From the NCBI RefSeq assembly GCF_009765985.1, contig NZ_LMUM01000002.1, forward strand, positions 1 through 64,000: DNA of 64,000 nt. Reading direction: 5' to 3'. Positions 17,313 through 26,858 of this stretch are shown here, piece by piece. Each line of letters opens with the position of its first letter. Within the stretch, counting starts at the first letter, position 1. The notes below the pieces were generated by a model that was not told the origin of the DNA, did not search any database, and was given only the letters and a program-made list of their open reading frames with translations. The position numbers and the translations under genes were made by a program. Origin of the DNA: Acidobacterium sp. S8 (GTDB taxonomy: Bacteria; Acidobacteriota; Terriglobia; Terriglobales; Acidobacteriaceae).

Positions 17313-18548
17313 ATGGCGCTCATCGAAACCGAAGAACAACGCCGCAGCGCCGGACGCTTTATCAGCCTCGCGTCTGTCCTATGCGCACTGATTACCGGCC
17401 TCCTGGTCATACATGCAACCAACAATAATCCACGGACTGACGACGCTGAGGTCTTTGCCAATTTCATCGGTGTGGCGCCGGTCGTAAGCGGTCCGATCAT
17501 GAAGCTGAATGTCACTGACAATCAGCTGGTCAAACAGGGCGATTTGCTCTTCGATATCGATGAGCGGCCTTATGCATACGCGTTAGCACAAGCCAGATCC
17601 GATCGCTCTTCGCTCGAAGGCCGCATCGTCGACGAAAGTCGCACCATTGCGTCACAAGGCAGTGCTGTAGATGTAGCCAGGGCGAGCGCCCGCAGCGCGG
17701 AAGCAAACGTTGCCCGCGCGGCAGCCGCCGTCGATGAGGCGAAGGCTGATGTCGCCAACGCAAAAGCGGCGGTCGATCGTGCCGATGCTGAGCTGGCCTA
17801 TGCCACCAACAATCTGCACCGCATTGAGCCGTTGCTGGCCAAGCAGTTCGTCACCGTAGACCAGATCGATCAGGCCCGCACTTTGCAGACCACGCGACAG
17901 CAGGCATCGCATCAGGCCCGCTCACAGCTTGCGTTATCCCAGGCCCGGCTCGAATCCGCAAATGCCCAATATCTACAGGCTCAGGCAATGCTCGAGCAGA
18001 GCCACCAGCAGGTACAGCAGGCTGCGCACGCCGTTACGACACTCGAACCTCTGACAGCGCAGCGCCCCGGCAGGAGTTCTGCCATCGACTTGGCACAATA
18101 CAATTTCGAAAACTGCCGCTACATCGCGCCTTTTGATGGCCGCGTGACGAATCTCACCATCTCAGAGGGTGCATACGCTCACACAGGCCAACAGGTCTTT
18201 ACGCTGATTGACACACGCACATGGTGGGTCGTCGCTAATTTCCGCGAAACCCAACTTCATCGCATCCGTCCTGGGATGAAGGCCGATGTCTATGTCCTGT
18301 CCCGCCCGAACATCCGTTTTTCCGGCGTGGTAGACAGCATCGGCTTTGGCGTGACACCCGACGCGGACATCGTTGGCCGCCTTTCGCAGGGGTTGCCCGA
18401 TGTACAACGCACGCTCAACTGGGTGCACCTCGCTTCACGCTTCCCCGTGCGCGTCCGGATTGAAGCTGGTCCGAACGATATCTTCCGCCTCAGCGAATCA
18501 GCTGTCGTGATCATTCGCGGATCCGAAGCGCCTGCCACACGGAATTAG
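17313..18548 (+). CDS. HlyD/MdtN-like membrane fusion protein
   Basis: A 411-residue periplasmic adaptor. It has an N-terminal membrane anchor (about 20-40), split lipoyl halves (APVVSGPIMKLNVTDNQLVKQGDLLFDID and NCRYIAPFDGRVTNL), an Ala-rich coiled-coil hairpin between them (about 105-250), and a C-terminal beta-barrel with TWWVVANFRETQL as in EmrA/MdtN. It links the inner-membrane FUSC pump to the TolC-like channel. It lies in the same operon and ends one base before the pump gene. Confidence 0.9.
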   Translation: MALIETEEQRRSAGRFISLASVLCALITGLLVIHATNNNPRTDDAEVFANFIGVAPVVSGPIMKLNVTDNQLVKQGDLLFDIDERPYAYALAQARSDRSSLEGRIVDESRTIASQGSAVDVARASARSAEANVARAAAAVDEAKADVANAKAAVDRADAELAYATNNLHRIEPLLAKQFVTVDQIDQARTLQTTRQQASHQARSQLALSQARLESANAQYLQAQAMLEQSHQQVQQAAHAVTTLEPLTAQRPGRSSAIDLAQYNFENCRYIAPFDGRVTNLTISEGAYAHTGQQVFTLIDTRTWWVVANFRETQLHRIRPGMKADVYVLSRPNIRFSGVVDSIGFGVTPDADIVGRLSQGLPDVQRTLNWVHLASRFPVRVRIEAGPNDIFRLSESAVVIIRGSEAPATRN

Positions 18549-18549
18549 T

Positions 18550-20664
18550 ATGGCCACAGCCACCGTTTCGCGCACGGACACTCGCACCTTTACCGCATGG
18601 TTTGCCGACTTCCTCAAAAGCGAGCTCGCGCCCTATCCCGGGCGGACCATTATGGTAGGACGGATGGTGATTGCCGCAACCATCACCATGATTCTTATCA
18701 TGACCTTTCGCATCCCGGGCGGAGCGACTGGGCCACTCTATGCATTCCTCATCTCGCGCGAAAACCTTGGCTCGACCGCGAAATCCAGCTTCTACCTCCT
18801 CATCGCACTGGCACTCACCACCGTCTTCGTTCCCATCGGCGCGAGAATGTTCGCATCTACTCCGGAGACTCACTTTTTCTGGGAAGCAGCCAGCCTCTTC
18901 CTCATATTCTTTCTCATTCGCACGCTGACCAATTACACCATCGCCAGCGCCATCGGCCTGATTGGCACGAGCGCCATCGCGACGTGGTATCTCACCGGAC
19001 CAGCAGAGCTCAACGTTGAGAGAACGCTGTGGCAGATATTGTCTCCTGCTGTCGGCGCGGCCGTTACCATCGTCGTCGAAGCGGTGTTTCATGCCTTTCA
19101 CAGGGAAGACGAATTGATCACAGGCCTGAGGGTGAGGCTCGATGCGATGCAGCAACTGTTAATCTGCTACTCCGCTCGCGTTTCAGTATCGAGCGAAGTA
19201 GAACGCGAGCTGACGCAATACGCCATGGTCGGCGTGGGAGGATTGCGCAGACAACTCACGCGATCGAATTATCAGCCGCTCTATCGTGCTCAGATGCAGG
19301 CCGTTGTTTCTCTTGTTGGTCGCTCAATCGATTTCGCCGCCGCACTCATTCATGCACACCCGCAGATCTCTGCAGCCGACAGCCAGCTCGCCTCGTCCCT
19401 GGTACAACAATTGGCGGAAATTCAGAAGTGCCTGTTTACACATTGCAGTCCATCCCTCACCGAGGTCACAACACCTTCCGGCGCCACCTCTCTTTTGCGA
19501 GAGATGGAACAGATGGTTGCCCTCATTCCTCGCGTCATCGAAGGCACCGCATCCATCGAATCGTTCCGTATTCTCGCCCACGAGCCGGTCAGCGAAACTC
19601 CCGTTCTCGTTCGAGATGCATTTACGAATCCTGAGCACTTGCGCTTTGCACTAAGCGGATGCGTTGCCGGAATGCTGTGTTACATTCTTTACGTTTCGCT
19701 GGCATGGCCGGGGCTCTCCACTTCGGTCACCACATGCGTGTTGACGGCTCTCTCCACTGTCGGAGCTTCCCGTCAAAAGCAGATTCTGCGCATTGCTGGA
19801 GCGGTTATCGGCGGATTTATTTTCGGGCTTGGCGCTCAAATCTTCATCCTTCCCTACATTGACTCCATCACCGGATTTACGCTTCTCTTTGCAGGCGTTT
19901 CCATCGTCGCAGCCTGGATCGGCACTGCAAGCGCCCGCCTCTCCTATTGCGGACTGCAGATCGCATTGGCTTTCTATCTGATTCATGTAAATGACTTCAC
20001 CATCCAGCTCTCGCTCTCGATTGCGCGTGACCGCGCACTTGGTGTCCTGCTGGGTATCGCGATGATGTGGCTCGTCTTCGATCGCCTGCAGCCCACGAGC
20101 GCGACTGGCGAAATGGTAGGAACATTTTCTAAAAACCTCCGCCTGCTCGCCGCGTTGACATTGCTCAACGCGCGCGAGCACAGCGCAGCAAGCATTATCA
20201 CTATCCGTGGCCTTCGCGATCGAATCGCCACCAACTTTGCCACGGTGAACGCGCAGGCGGATGGCGTTCCTTTTGAATTGGGAGCCTTACGCAGCCAGCA
20301 CATGGCTGCGCGCGACCGTATTCGCCGCTGGCAGGCCATGCTCAGAACTTTCTACATGCTCGAGCTGGCCCTGTTGCAATACCGCGCTTTCGCAACCGCC
20401 GAGAAGCCCTCTGAGGAAACGGTGGCGTGGCTCGAGGATTTCGATCAGTCCACTGCACGCGCGTTGGTCCAGATGGCTGACTATCTCGACATGCAGAATA
20501 GCCAGGAAATTCGCCCCCATTTGGAAATTGAGCGCCCCACTCCCATTTCCGGGCATGACACTGCAGTCAGAAACAGCAGTCTCTCCATGGCCAATGAGCT
20601 CGCGTCCATTCTCGCGCGGCTCCGTGATGAGATGCTCGCCACCCCGCTGTTCGCTCCCGAATAA
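18550..20664 (+). CDS. FUSC-family exporter (MdtO/AaeB-like)
   Basis: A 704-residue membrane protein. Two blocks of about five membrane segments (residues 35-180 and 365-520) alternate with two soluble domains, the layout of the fusaric acid resistance family (YccS, AaeB, MdtO). It would export aromatic acids or similar compounds together with the adaptor and outer-membrane channel upstream. Start is two bases after the adaptor stop. There is no regulator gene in the operon. Confidence 0.87.
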   Translation: MATATVSRTDTRTFTAWFADFLKSELAPYPGRTIMVGRMVIAATITMILIMTFRIPGGATGPLYAFLISRENLGSTAKSSFYLLIALALTTVFVPIGARMFASTPETHFFWEAASLFLIFFLIRTLTNYTIASAIGLIGTSAIATWYLTGPAELNVERTLWQILSPAVGAAVTIVVEAVFHAFHREDELITGLRVRLDAMQQLLICYSARVSVSSEVERELTQYAMVGVGGLRRQLTRSNYQPLYRAQMQAVVSLVGRSIDFAAALIHAHPQISAADSQLASSLVQQLAEIQKCLFTHCSPSLTEVTTPSGATSLLREMEQMVALIPRVIEGTASIESFRILAHEPVSETPVLVRDAFTNPEHLRFALSGCVAGMLCYILYVSLAWPGLSTSVTTCVLTALSTVGASRQKQILRIAGAVIGGFIFGLGAQIFILPYIDSITGFTLLFAGVSIVAAWIGTASARLSYCGLQIALAFYLIHVNDFTIQLSLSIARDRALGVLLGIAMMWLVFDRLQPTSATGEMVGTFSKNLRLLAALTLLNAREHSAASIITIRGLRDRIATNFATVNAQADGVPFELGALRSQHMAARDRIRRWQAMLRTFYMLELALLQYRAFATAEKPSEETVAWLEDFDQSTARALVQMADYLDMQNSQEIRPHLEIERPTPISGHDTAVRNSSLSMANELASILARLRDEMLATPLFAPE

Positions 20665-20823
20665 TGTCCAAGTAAGATAGAGTCTTGCAGCATGTTGCTA
20701 CTCCGCGGCTTAATTCCCATGTTCATAAATGGCGCTGTCTCAGCGGTTCGAGCAGCCATAGGGAGCCTCGTCGAATACTAATGGGTAAGTAAGCTAGAGG
20801 AGGCACCTGCGGAGATCTGACGC

Positions 20824-22575
20824 ATGACGATTCCGGACGATCAACTCGCCTCAAATCAGGACGCACAGTCAAACGAGCCAACGGCCGTTCAGGAGATTAC
20901 CGCTGCCTATCGTCGCGACCTCGCTTTCCCAACGCTCACAGAAGAAATGGTTGGGCGATTGGAGGAATATGGCCGGGAAGAGGCGGTTGCGGCGAATGTG
21001 ACCCTCTATACCCTCGGCGACCGTGAGACCGACATGTTTGTCATATTGGATGGAGGAATCGATGTCTTGTTGCCCTCCGCGGATGGAGGTCTCAAAATCT
21101 TCGCGCGTCATCGCAGGTTTGCTTTCAGTGGAGAGTTCAGTCTTTTGAATTCTCAAAGTGCTGTTGCAGAGGTGCGGACTGCGATGGAGAGTCGTCTGCT
21201 GCGAATATCGCGTAAAGAGCTTAGGCTGCTGATGCGTGCCGAAGGAGATATTGCCAATCTCATCGTGCAAGCGACGATTTGGCGGCGCATCGGTATCAAT
21301 GCTGAATCATCTAGTGGCATTGTTCTGCGCGGCTTTCCAGGGGACGCGGATCTGACGACCCTGCAGCGCTTCTTCGTGCGCAACTATTATCCGCACAGAA
21401 TTGAAGAAATTTCCCGAGACAACACTCTTGGAAAAAGCCCTCATGACTCGGACCTGCCAGCCGTAGCACTGCCGGATGGGCGTGTCCTCGTGCGTCCGAC
21501 CATTACGGCTCTGGCAGATGAGTTGGGGATCACGGAACTTCCAGATTCGCAGACAATCTACGACGTAACTGTAGTGGGTGCAGGTCCAGCCGGCCTGGCA
21601 GCCGCCGTATACGGGGCGTCGGAAGGACTATCGACCATAGTGATCGAGGGAACGGCTCCCGGTGGACAAGCAGGCACAAGTTCAAAGATTGAAAATTACC
21701 TCGGCTTTCCGACTGGGGTCTCCGGCCAGCAACTCGCCAGCCGCGCCCACTTGCAGGCACTAAAATTTGGGGTACATTTTGCCATCTCTCGAGAGATAAT
21801 TACGGCCCAGCAAATCGATGGAATTCACAAGCTCACGCTGGCCGGGGGAATGACCGTATGTTCGCGCGCCGTTGTCATAGCGACTGGCGCGCAATACCGG
21901 CGACTGGCCGTCGAGAACCACAGCGAGTTCGAAAATCGAGGAATTTACTATGCGGCGACGGCTATGGAGTCTCTGCTTTGTCGCCTGCGAGAGGTCATAG
22001 TTGTCGGAGGAGGAAACTCAGCCGGTCAAGCGGCCGTATTCCTGTCCGGAGTGGCGAAACACGTGCACCACATTGTCCGCGGCCCATCGCTCAAGAGCAC
22101 CATGTCAGAGTATCTGATCTCACGTATTGAGAGATCTCCGCACATAACGCTCTATACAGATACCGAGATTAAGAAACTTGAGGGCGAGTCAGCCCTTGAG
22201 CTGGTTACTTGGACAAACCGCAAAACTGGCGAGACGACCACGAAGCCAATCAGCAGGGTCTTCGTCATGATTGGTGCGGAGCCGAATTCCGGCTGGCTCT
22301 ACGGCACAGTGAAGCTGGATAAGACGGGGTTTGTTCTCACTGGAGGCCCCGATGGCTTCGAGAGCACGCCGTACGCAACCAGCGTCCCTGGCATGTATGC
22401 GGTGGGCGATGTACGGGCCAACTCAGTCAAGCGTGTTGCTTCAGCGGTGGGAGAAGGTTCAGTGGTCATCTCCGATGTTCACCGCTACCTTGCGGACCAT
22501 CGCAACCATCTTGTCGCTCAACCAGATTCCACGCTTGCTGCGCTAAGAGAAGCAAGCGCGGCAAAGGGCGAATAG
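20824..22575 (+). CDS. cNMP-binding domain fused to thioredoxin-reductase-like flavoprotein
   Basis: A 583-residue fusion. Residues about 35-155 form a cyclic nucleotide-binding (CRP-like) beta barrel. From about 245 a pyridine nucleotide-disulfide oxidoreductase follows, with FAD site VGAGPAGLAAA, a GGQAGTSSKIENYLGFP segment and NADPH site VVGGGNSAGQAA. Thioredoxin reductases have CATC just before the NADPH motif; here residues 377-380 read AATA, so both redox cysteines are missing. It therefore cannot reduce thioredoxin in the usual way and may be a ferredoxin/flavodoxin reductase-like or sensor enzyme. The gene stands alone. Confidence 0.85.
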   Translation: MTIPDDQLASNQDAQSNEPTAVQEITAAYRRDLAFPTLTEEMVGRLEEYGREEAVAANVTLYTLGDRETDMFVILDGGIDVLLPSADGGLKIFARHRRFAFSGEFSLLNSQSAVAEVRTAMESRLLRISRKELRLLMRAEGDIANLIVQATIWRRIGINAESSSGIVLRGFPGDADLTTLQRFFVRNYYPHRIEEISRDNTLGKSPHDSDLPAVALPDGRVLVRPTITALADELGITELPDSQTIYDVTVVGAGPAGLAAAVYGASEGLSTIVIEGTAPGGQAGTSSKIENYLGFPTGVSGQQLASRAHLQALKFGVHFAISREIITAQQIDGIHKLTLAGGMTVCSRAVVIATGAQYRRLAVENHSEFENRGIYYAATAMESLLCRLREVIVVGGGNSAGQAAVFLSGVAKHVHHIVRGPSLKSTMSEYLISRIERSPHITLYTDTEIKKLEGESALELVTWTNRKTGETTTKPISRVFVMIGAEPNSGWLYGTVKLDKTGFVLTGGPDGFESTPYATSVPGMYAVGDVRANSVKRVASAVGEGSVVISDVHRYLADHRNHLVAQPDSTLAALREASAAKGE

Positions 22576-23149
22576 TATGCAGGAGGCTCCTTCGAATCTG
22601 TCCGCTCCCGGTGACGAGGAGATCGGTACCGCTCCCGGTAAAACTATTAGGAGAACCGGTGCCTCCACAATCGACTCTCAACCGGTGACCATTCAAACAT
22701 ACGACCGTCATCGACGATGCAGGCTGCGCTGTCGTAACAATTCTGCGGCCAAAGGTACGCCTGCCGGGCGTTCTCTCGATGGCCGCCGCCGGTCAGTGAC
22801 TCCTCGGCTTGAATCCGTGCTCCATTGCCAGCATCACTGTTCCCGGTTGGTGTGCCTTTTGCGCTCGACCAAGGTGAACCACAGCCCCAAGAGTGAATCT
22901 TTTTTGGATAGATGACAATATTCCTGAATTGCGTTAACGGGCGATGACAGGAGAAAATTAGCCACTATCCCCACGCTGATGGAACATCGTACAATCGGAA
23001 TGACGATACGTTATGCCCACCTCAGTCTGGCCCATAATCAATCGGCAGTGGAGGGTCTTGTAGCGTTCGGTAAGCGGAAGACAACTGACGCCAGAACTGA
23101 CACTGGTGCTTAGAGCTAAACTTACCGCTGTAAGTCATTGGTCCTGAAT
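22576..23149. other. intergenic region before tRNA-Leu, no gene seen
   Basis: About 570 bp between the flavoprotein gene and tRNA-Leu. The longest open frame (22577-22915) has a Ser/Arg/His-rich composition without recognisable features and is not called. No strong hairpin or riboswitch was noticed. The promoter of the tRNA must lie in the last 100 bp. Confidence 0.4.
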
Positions 23150-23234
23150 GCGAAAGTGGCGGAATTGGCAGACGCACCAGACTTAGGATCTGGCGGGGAA
23201 ACTCGTGGGGGTTCAAGTCCCCCCTTTCGCACCA
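23150..23234 (+). tRNA. tRNA-Leu (anticodon UAG)
   Basis: A complete class II tRNA: 7-bp acceptor stem GCGAAAG / CTTTCGC, D-arm with GGCAGACGC, anticodon stem CCAGA / TCTGG with loop CTTAGGA (anticodon TAG at 23184-23186), a long variable arm, T-arm GGGGG-TTCAAGT-CCCCC and encoded ACCA end. It reads leucine CUN codons. Confidence 0.97.
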
Positions 23235-23264
23235 TCCTTCCAAACGCGATACCCTGAAAGCACC

Positions 23265-23576
23265 ATGAATTCGACGCAGCAGACTCAACCGAAAATCAAT
23301 CTCACCCAGGCCCCCGATTACCGTGAGAATTATTCCAACAGCGTACAGGTACGCGTAAGCGTTTGGGATTTTTTCCTTGCCTTCGGAATCGTGCACCAGG
23401 ACTCGCCCGAGACCGTCAATATCCAGAACTCACAGGGCATTTACCTTAGCCCGCAGCAGGCAAAGGCGCTCTGGAATATCCTCAGCCAGAACATCGCGCA
23501 ATATGAGCAGGCGTTTGGAGCCATTGCCCTGGAACCACAGCATCCTCTACCCATGCCGCAGGGACCAGTTCACTAG
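23265..23576 (+). CDS. DUF3467-like small protein
   Basis: A 103-residue protein with the family-like sequence YRENYSNSVQVRVSVWDFFLAFGIV followed by IYLSPQQAKALWNILSQNIAQYEQ. This pattern is that of DUF3467 proteins, whose function is unknown. The start ATG is 30 bp after the tRNA-Leu CCA. It may belong to the same transcript as the following glycosyltransferase, 8 bp downstream. Confidence 0.75.
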   Translation: MNSTQQTQPKINLTQAPDYRENYSNSVQVRVSVWDFFLAFGIVHQDSPETVNIQNSQGIYLSPQQAKALWNILSQNIAQYEQAFGAIALEPQHPLPMPQGPVH

Positions 23577-23584
23577 AGCCGGTC

Positions 23585-25162
23585 GTGTCCGCATCTCGTC
23601 TTTCATACTGGCTTGTCTTCCCCGCGATCTTTACTGCGGTCGTCCTCACACATCTTTCGTTGCTTCATTTGCCGTATTACTGGGATGAAGCTGGTTATTA
23701 CATTCCGGCGGCCTATGATTTTTTTTGCACCGGCTCGCTGATTCCCTTCTCTACTCTGTCCAATGCACATCCGCCGCTGCCTTCCATCTATCTCGCCTTG
23801 TGGTGGAAGGCCTTTATATTTAGTCCTCTGGTAACGCGTCTTGCCATGTGTGCGGTATCTTCGCTCGCGCTGCTTGCCGTCTATCATCTTGCAGTTGTCG
23901 TCACGGAAAAGCGCAGGATTGCTTTCGCCGCCGTGATCCTTACCGCCCTCTATCCCGTGTGGTTCGCGCAAAGCTCGTTAGCACACGCAGATATATTCGC
24001 CGCTGCGGCGACATTATGGGCGCTGGTCTTCTTTTTCAAGAATCGCATGGGAGGCTGGGTCGTCTGCTTCTCACTCGCCGCGCTCTCGAAAGAAACTGCA
24101 ATCGTTACGCCGCTGGCATTAGCAGCGTGGCAGTTCTGGCTGTGCTTTGCACCTACTAAAAGGACTTCGACGCGATCCAACATCAAAAAAATGGGCGCCC
24201 TGATGCTTCCCGTCGTACCGCTGGCCTGCTGGTACATTTATCACTGGCATCGCACCGGGTTTGTTTTCGGCAATCCGGAATATCTGCGTTACAATGCCAC
24301 GGCAACACTCAGTCCGCTGCGGGTGCTGCTCGCCTTCGGCCATCGCATCCTGCACATCACTGCACATATGAATCTCTTCGTGCCAGTCCTGCTGACATTG
24401 GCCTGCATGATGCTTCCGCCGATCAAAGACAGGCAGCGCGTTCCTATCGATATACAGTTGCAGTTTGCCGTCGTCATCCTAGCCAACCTGTTGTTCTTTT
24501 CCGTGCTTGGCGGCGCCTTATTGACACGGTATCTTTTACCGCTTTATCCGCTGGTACTGCTTCTATGCGTCAGCACCTTCTATCGCAGGCTCCCACAGTG
24601 GCCGGCTCTCATCGCACTGAGCGCCATCGCGTTTATAGCCGGCCTATTTATCAACCCACCTTATCGGTTCGCGCCTGAAGATAATCTCGCCTACAGCAAT
24701 GTGATCCGCCTGCATCAGGCTGCCATCCGCCAGATCGAGGCAAACTATCCTGACGCCACCGTACTAACGGCGTGGCCCGCGACGGACGAACTAAGCAAAC
24801 CGGAGCTGGGATATGTCGCCACACCGATGCAGGTAGCAGCCATCGACAACTTCTCGATGCCGCAAATCGAAAACGCAGCACAGATACTTCAGCCCTATAC
24901 GGTTGGTCTTATCTTTTCCACGAAATATGACCCGCCTCGCTTTTCCTTCAGCCTCGGTCGCCGCAATGAAGACCTCGATACACGTTTTTTTGATTTCCAC
25001 CACGATCTCCCGCCGGAGATGATCGCCCGCCTGCTGGCAGGAAAAGTCGTCTGGCGAGTCGAACGGCAAGGTCAATGGGCCGCCGTATTGCACTTTGACC
25101 GCCCGCAGGTGGCGATGAATACAGAGCGCGATACGCCCGCGCTTCACTATAATCAGCCTTGA
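23585..25162 (+). CDS. ArnT/PMT-like membrane glycosyltransferase
   Basis: A 525-residue polytopic membrane protein of the glycosyltransferase 39 superfamily. The first periplasmic loop holds the acidic catalytic-type motif YWDEAGYYIPAAYDF, and about ten hydrophobic segments follow, then a soluble C-terminal part from about 360. Such enzymes move sugars from lipid carriers to protein or envelope lipids. The start is a GTG at 23585. The next gene starts one base after its stop, so the two are co-transcribed. Confidence 0.8.
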   Translation: MSASRLSYWLVFPAIFTAVVLTHLSLLHLPYYWDEAGYYIPAAYDFFCTGSLIPFSTLSNAHPPLPSIYLALWWKAFIFSPLVTRLAMCAVSSLALLAVYHLAVVVTEKRRIAFAAVILTALYPVWFAQSSLAHADIFAAAATLWALVFFFKNRMGGWVVCFSLAALSKETAIVTPLALAAWQFWLCFAPTKRTSTRSNIKKMGALMLPVVPLACWYIYHWHRTGFVFGNPEYLRYNATATLSPLRVLLAFGHRILHITAHMNLFVPVLLTLACMMLPPIKDRQRVPIDIQLQFAVVILANLLFFSVLGGALLTRYLLPLYPLVLLLCVSTFYRRLPQWPALIALSAIAFIAGLFINPPYRFAPEDNLAYSNVIRLHQAAIRQIEANYPDATVLTAWPATDELSKPELGYVATPMQVAAIDNFSMPQIENAAQILQPYTVGLIFSTKYDPPRFSFSLGRRNEDLDTRFFDFHHDLPPEMIARLLAGKVVWRVERQGQWAAVLHFDRPQVAMNTERDTPALHYNQP

Positions 25163-25163
25163 A

Positions 25164-26858
25164 GTGCGGCCTCATATTTCATTTCGCTCCAGCTTTTGCG
25201 TCCTGCTTCTTGCAGGCGCGCAGGTTATAACGGCTCAGCAGGCGCCCCCAGCCCCAGCCACCACTGCGTCACGCCCGCAGCCCGAAACTCCGGCCTCGGC
25301 ATCGACGCAGACCATCGCCCATGGACGCCTCCTGCTTGTACTGCCTTTCGAGAATCACACAGGACAGCCCAATCTCGACTGGATCGGCCAGGCATTTCCC
25401 GAGATACTGAACCGTCGTATGGGTTCTGCCGGATTTCTGCCCATCAGCCGCTCCGACCGCCTCTACGCGCTCGATCACCTCGGATTACCGCTGAACTTCC
25501 AGCCATCGCGTGCCAGCGCTATCCGTCTCGCGCAAACGCTCGACGCCGACTATATCGTCTTCGGCTCTTACACCACGACCGGAGCCACTCTGAATACGAC
25601 TGCCGAAGTTCTGGATGTGACCGATCTGAAGATCGGTGCGCCGCTCAATGAACAGGCCGATCTGACGCACCTGCTTGAAACGCTGAACAACATCGCCTGG
25701 AAAGTAACGCGGCAGCTCGATCCTGCCTATGCAGTGGCTGAGCAGACTTTTACCACTGCCGATTCCGAATTGCGCCTCGACGCTTTTGAAAATTATGTTC
25801 GCGGCCTCACCGAAGATTCCGCGAACGAACGCATTCGTCATCTGCGCGAAGCCATTCGCCTCAGCCCCCATTTTGATCCGGCATGGCTGGCGCTGGGCAA
25901 AGTCTATTTTGCGAGCCAGAATTATGAGCAGGCCGCCTCCACGCTGGGGCACCTGCAGAAAGACGATCCCAACGCACTTGAAGCCGACTTCTATCGCGGA
26001 TTGGCCTTCTTTTACACCGGAAAATACATGGAGGCCGAAGACGCCTTCGCCTTCGACTCCACCCGCTTGCCGCTGCCCGAAGTCGTCAATAACCAGGGCG
26101 TAGCCGCAGCAAGGCGCGGCAAAGATGGAGCTCCGCTTTTCCAGCAAGCGATTACCGCCGATCCCAAAGATGTCGACTATCACTTCAACTTAGCCGTCGC
26201 CATGCGTCGCCGCGGCGATCTCGCGGGAGCTATCCGCGAAATCGACCAGGCAACAAAGCTGCGTTCGCAGGACACCGAAGCCGCGACCTTCGCTGTCACG
26301 CTGCATAATGAGCAGCAGAACCCGACTGCGGCCACAAAAGTAAATGCCTCGCTGACCACTCCCCAAAACGGCTCGCAAAATAATGGCCCTCTCGAACGGG
26401 TCAAGCGCACTTACAACGAAGCCAGCTTCCGCCAGGCAGCTTTTGAAATGGAGCAGGTTCAAACTCTGCGCCTCAGTGCACTGCCCCCGGCCGAGCGCGC
26501 CGCCGCGCTCACGAAAGAGGGCACACAATTCTTCAATCGTGGCCTTATCCTCGAAGCCGAGCGCCAATTCCAGGCGGCTTTAGCCGCAGATTCATCCTCC
26601 TCCGCCGCGCACGGAGGCCTCGCTGAGGTTCGCGAACGTAGTGGCGATCTCGAAGCCGCCCGGCAGGAAGCCCTAAAATCTCTGCAACTGCAACCCAATG
26701 TTCCGGCTCATCTCGTGCTCGCGCGCATGGACCTGCAGGCGAACCAATTAAGCTCAGCCGCCGGCGAAGTAAGCCAGGCTCTCCGAATCGAACCAACTAA
26801 CGCAAATGCCCGCGGCATGAAGCAGGCGCTCGAACAGAAAGGCCAGCAAGTCCCATGA
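25164..26858 (+). CDS. secreted TPR protein with FlgO/TolB-like N-terminal domain
   Basis: A 564-residue protein from a GTG start. It has a signal peptide, a Pro/Ala-rich linker, then a domain (about 55-185) with LLVLPFENHTGQPNLDWIG and DADYIVFGSYTT, resembling the FlgO/CsgG-type adenylate-cyclase-associated domain. The rest (about 195-560) consists of tetratricopeptide repeats in two groups separated by a Gln/Asn-rich loop. It likely acts as a periplasmic assembly scaffold. It overlaps the nfeD start by 4 bp, indicating translational coupling. Confidence 0.75.
   Translation: MRPHISFRSSFCVLLLAGAQVITAQQAPPAPATTASRPQPETPASASTQTIAHGRLLLVLPFENHTGQPNLDWIGQAFPEILNRRMGSAGFLPISRSDRLYALDHLGLPLNFQPSRASAIRLAQTLDADYIVFGSYTTTGATLNTTAEVLDVTDLKIGAPLNEQADLTHLLETLNNIAWKVTRQLDPAYAVAEQTFTTADSELRLDAFENYVRGLTEDSANERIRHLREAIRLSPHFDPAWLALGKVYFASQNYEQAASTLGHLQKDDPNALEADFYRGLAFFYTGKYMEAEDAFAFDSTRLPLPEVVNNQGVAAARRGKDGAPLFQQAITADPKDVDYHFNLAVAMRRRGDLAGAIREIDQATKLRSQDTEAATFAVTLHNEQQNPTAATKVNASLTTPQNGSQNNGPLERVKRTYNEASFRQAAFEMEQVQTLRLSALPPAERAAALTKEGTQFFNRGLILEAERQFQAALAADSSSSAAHGGLAEVRERSGDLEAARQEALKSLQLQPNVPAHLVLARMDLQANQLSSAAGEVSQALRIEPTNANARGMKQALEQKGQQVP

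Noticed and set aside
22577-22915. Open frame of 112 codons after the flavoprotein gene
   Set aside because: Composition is biased, with no domain, weak start and no neighbours suggesting a gene.
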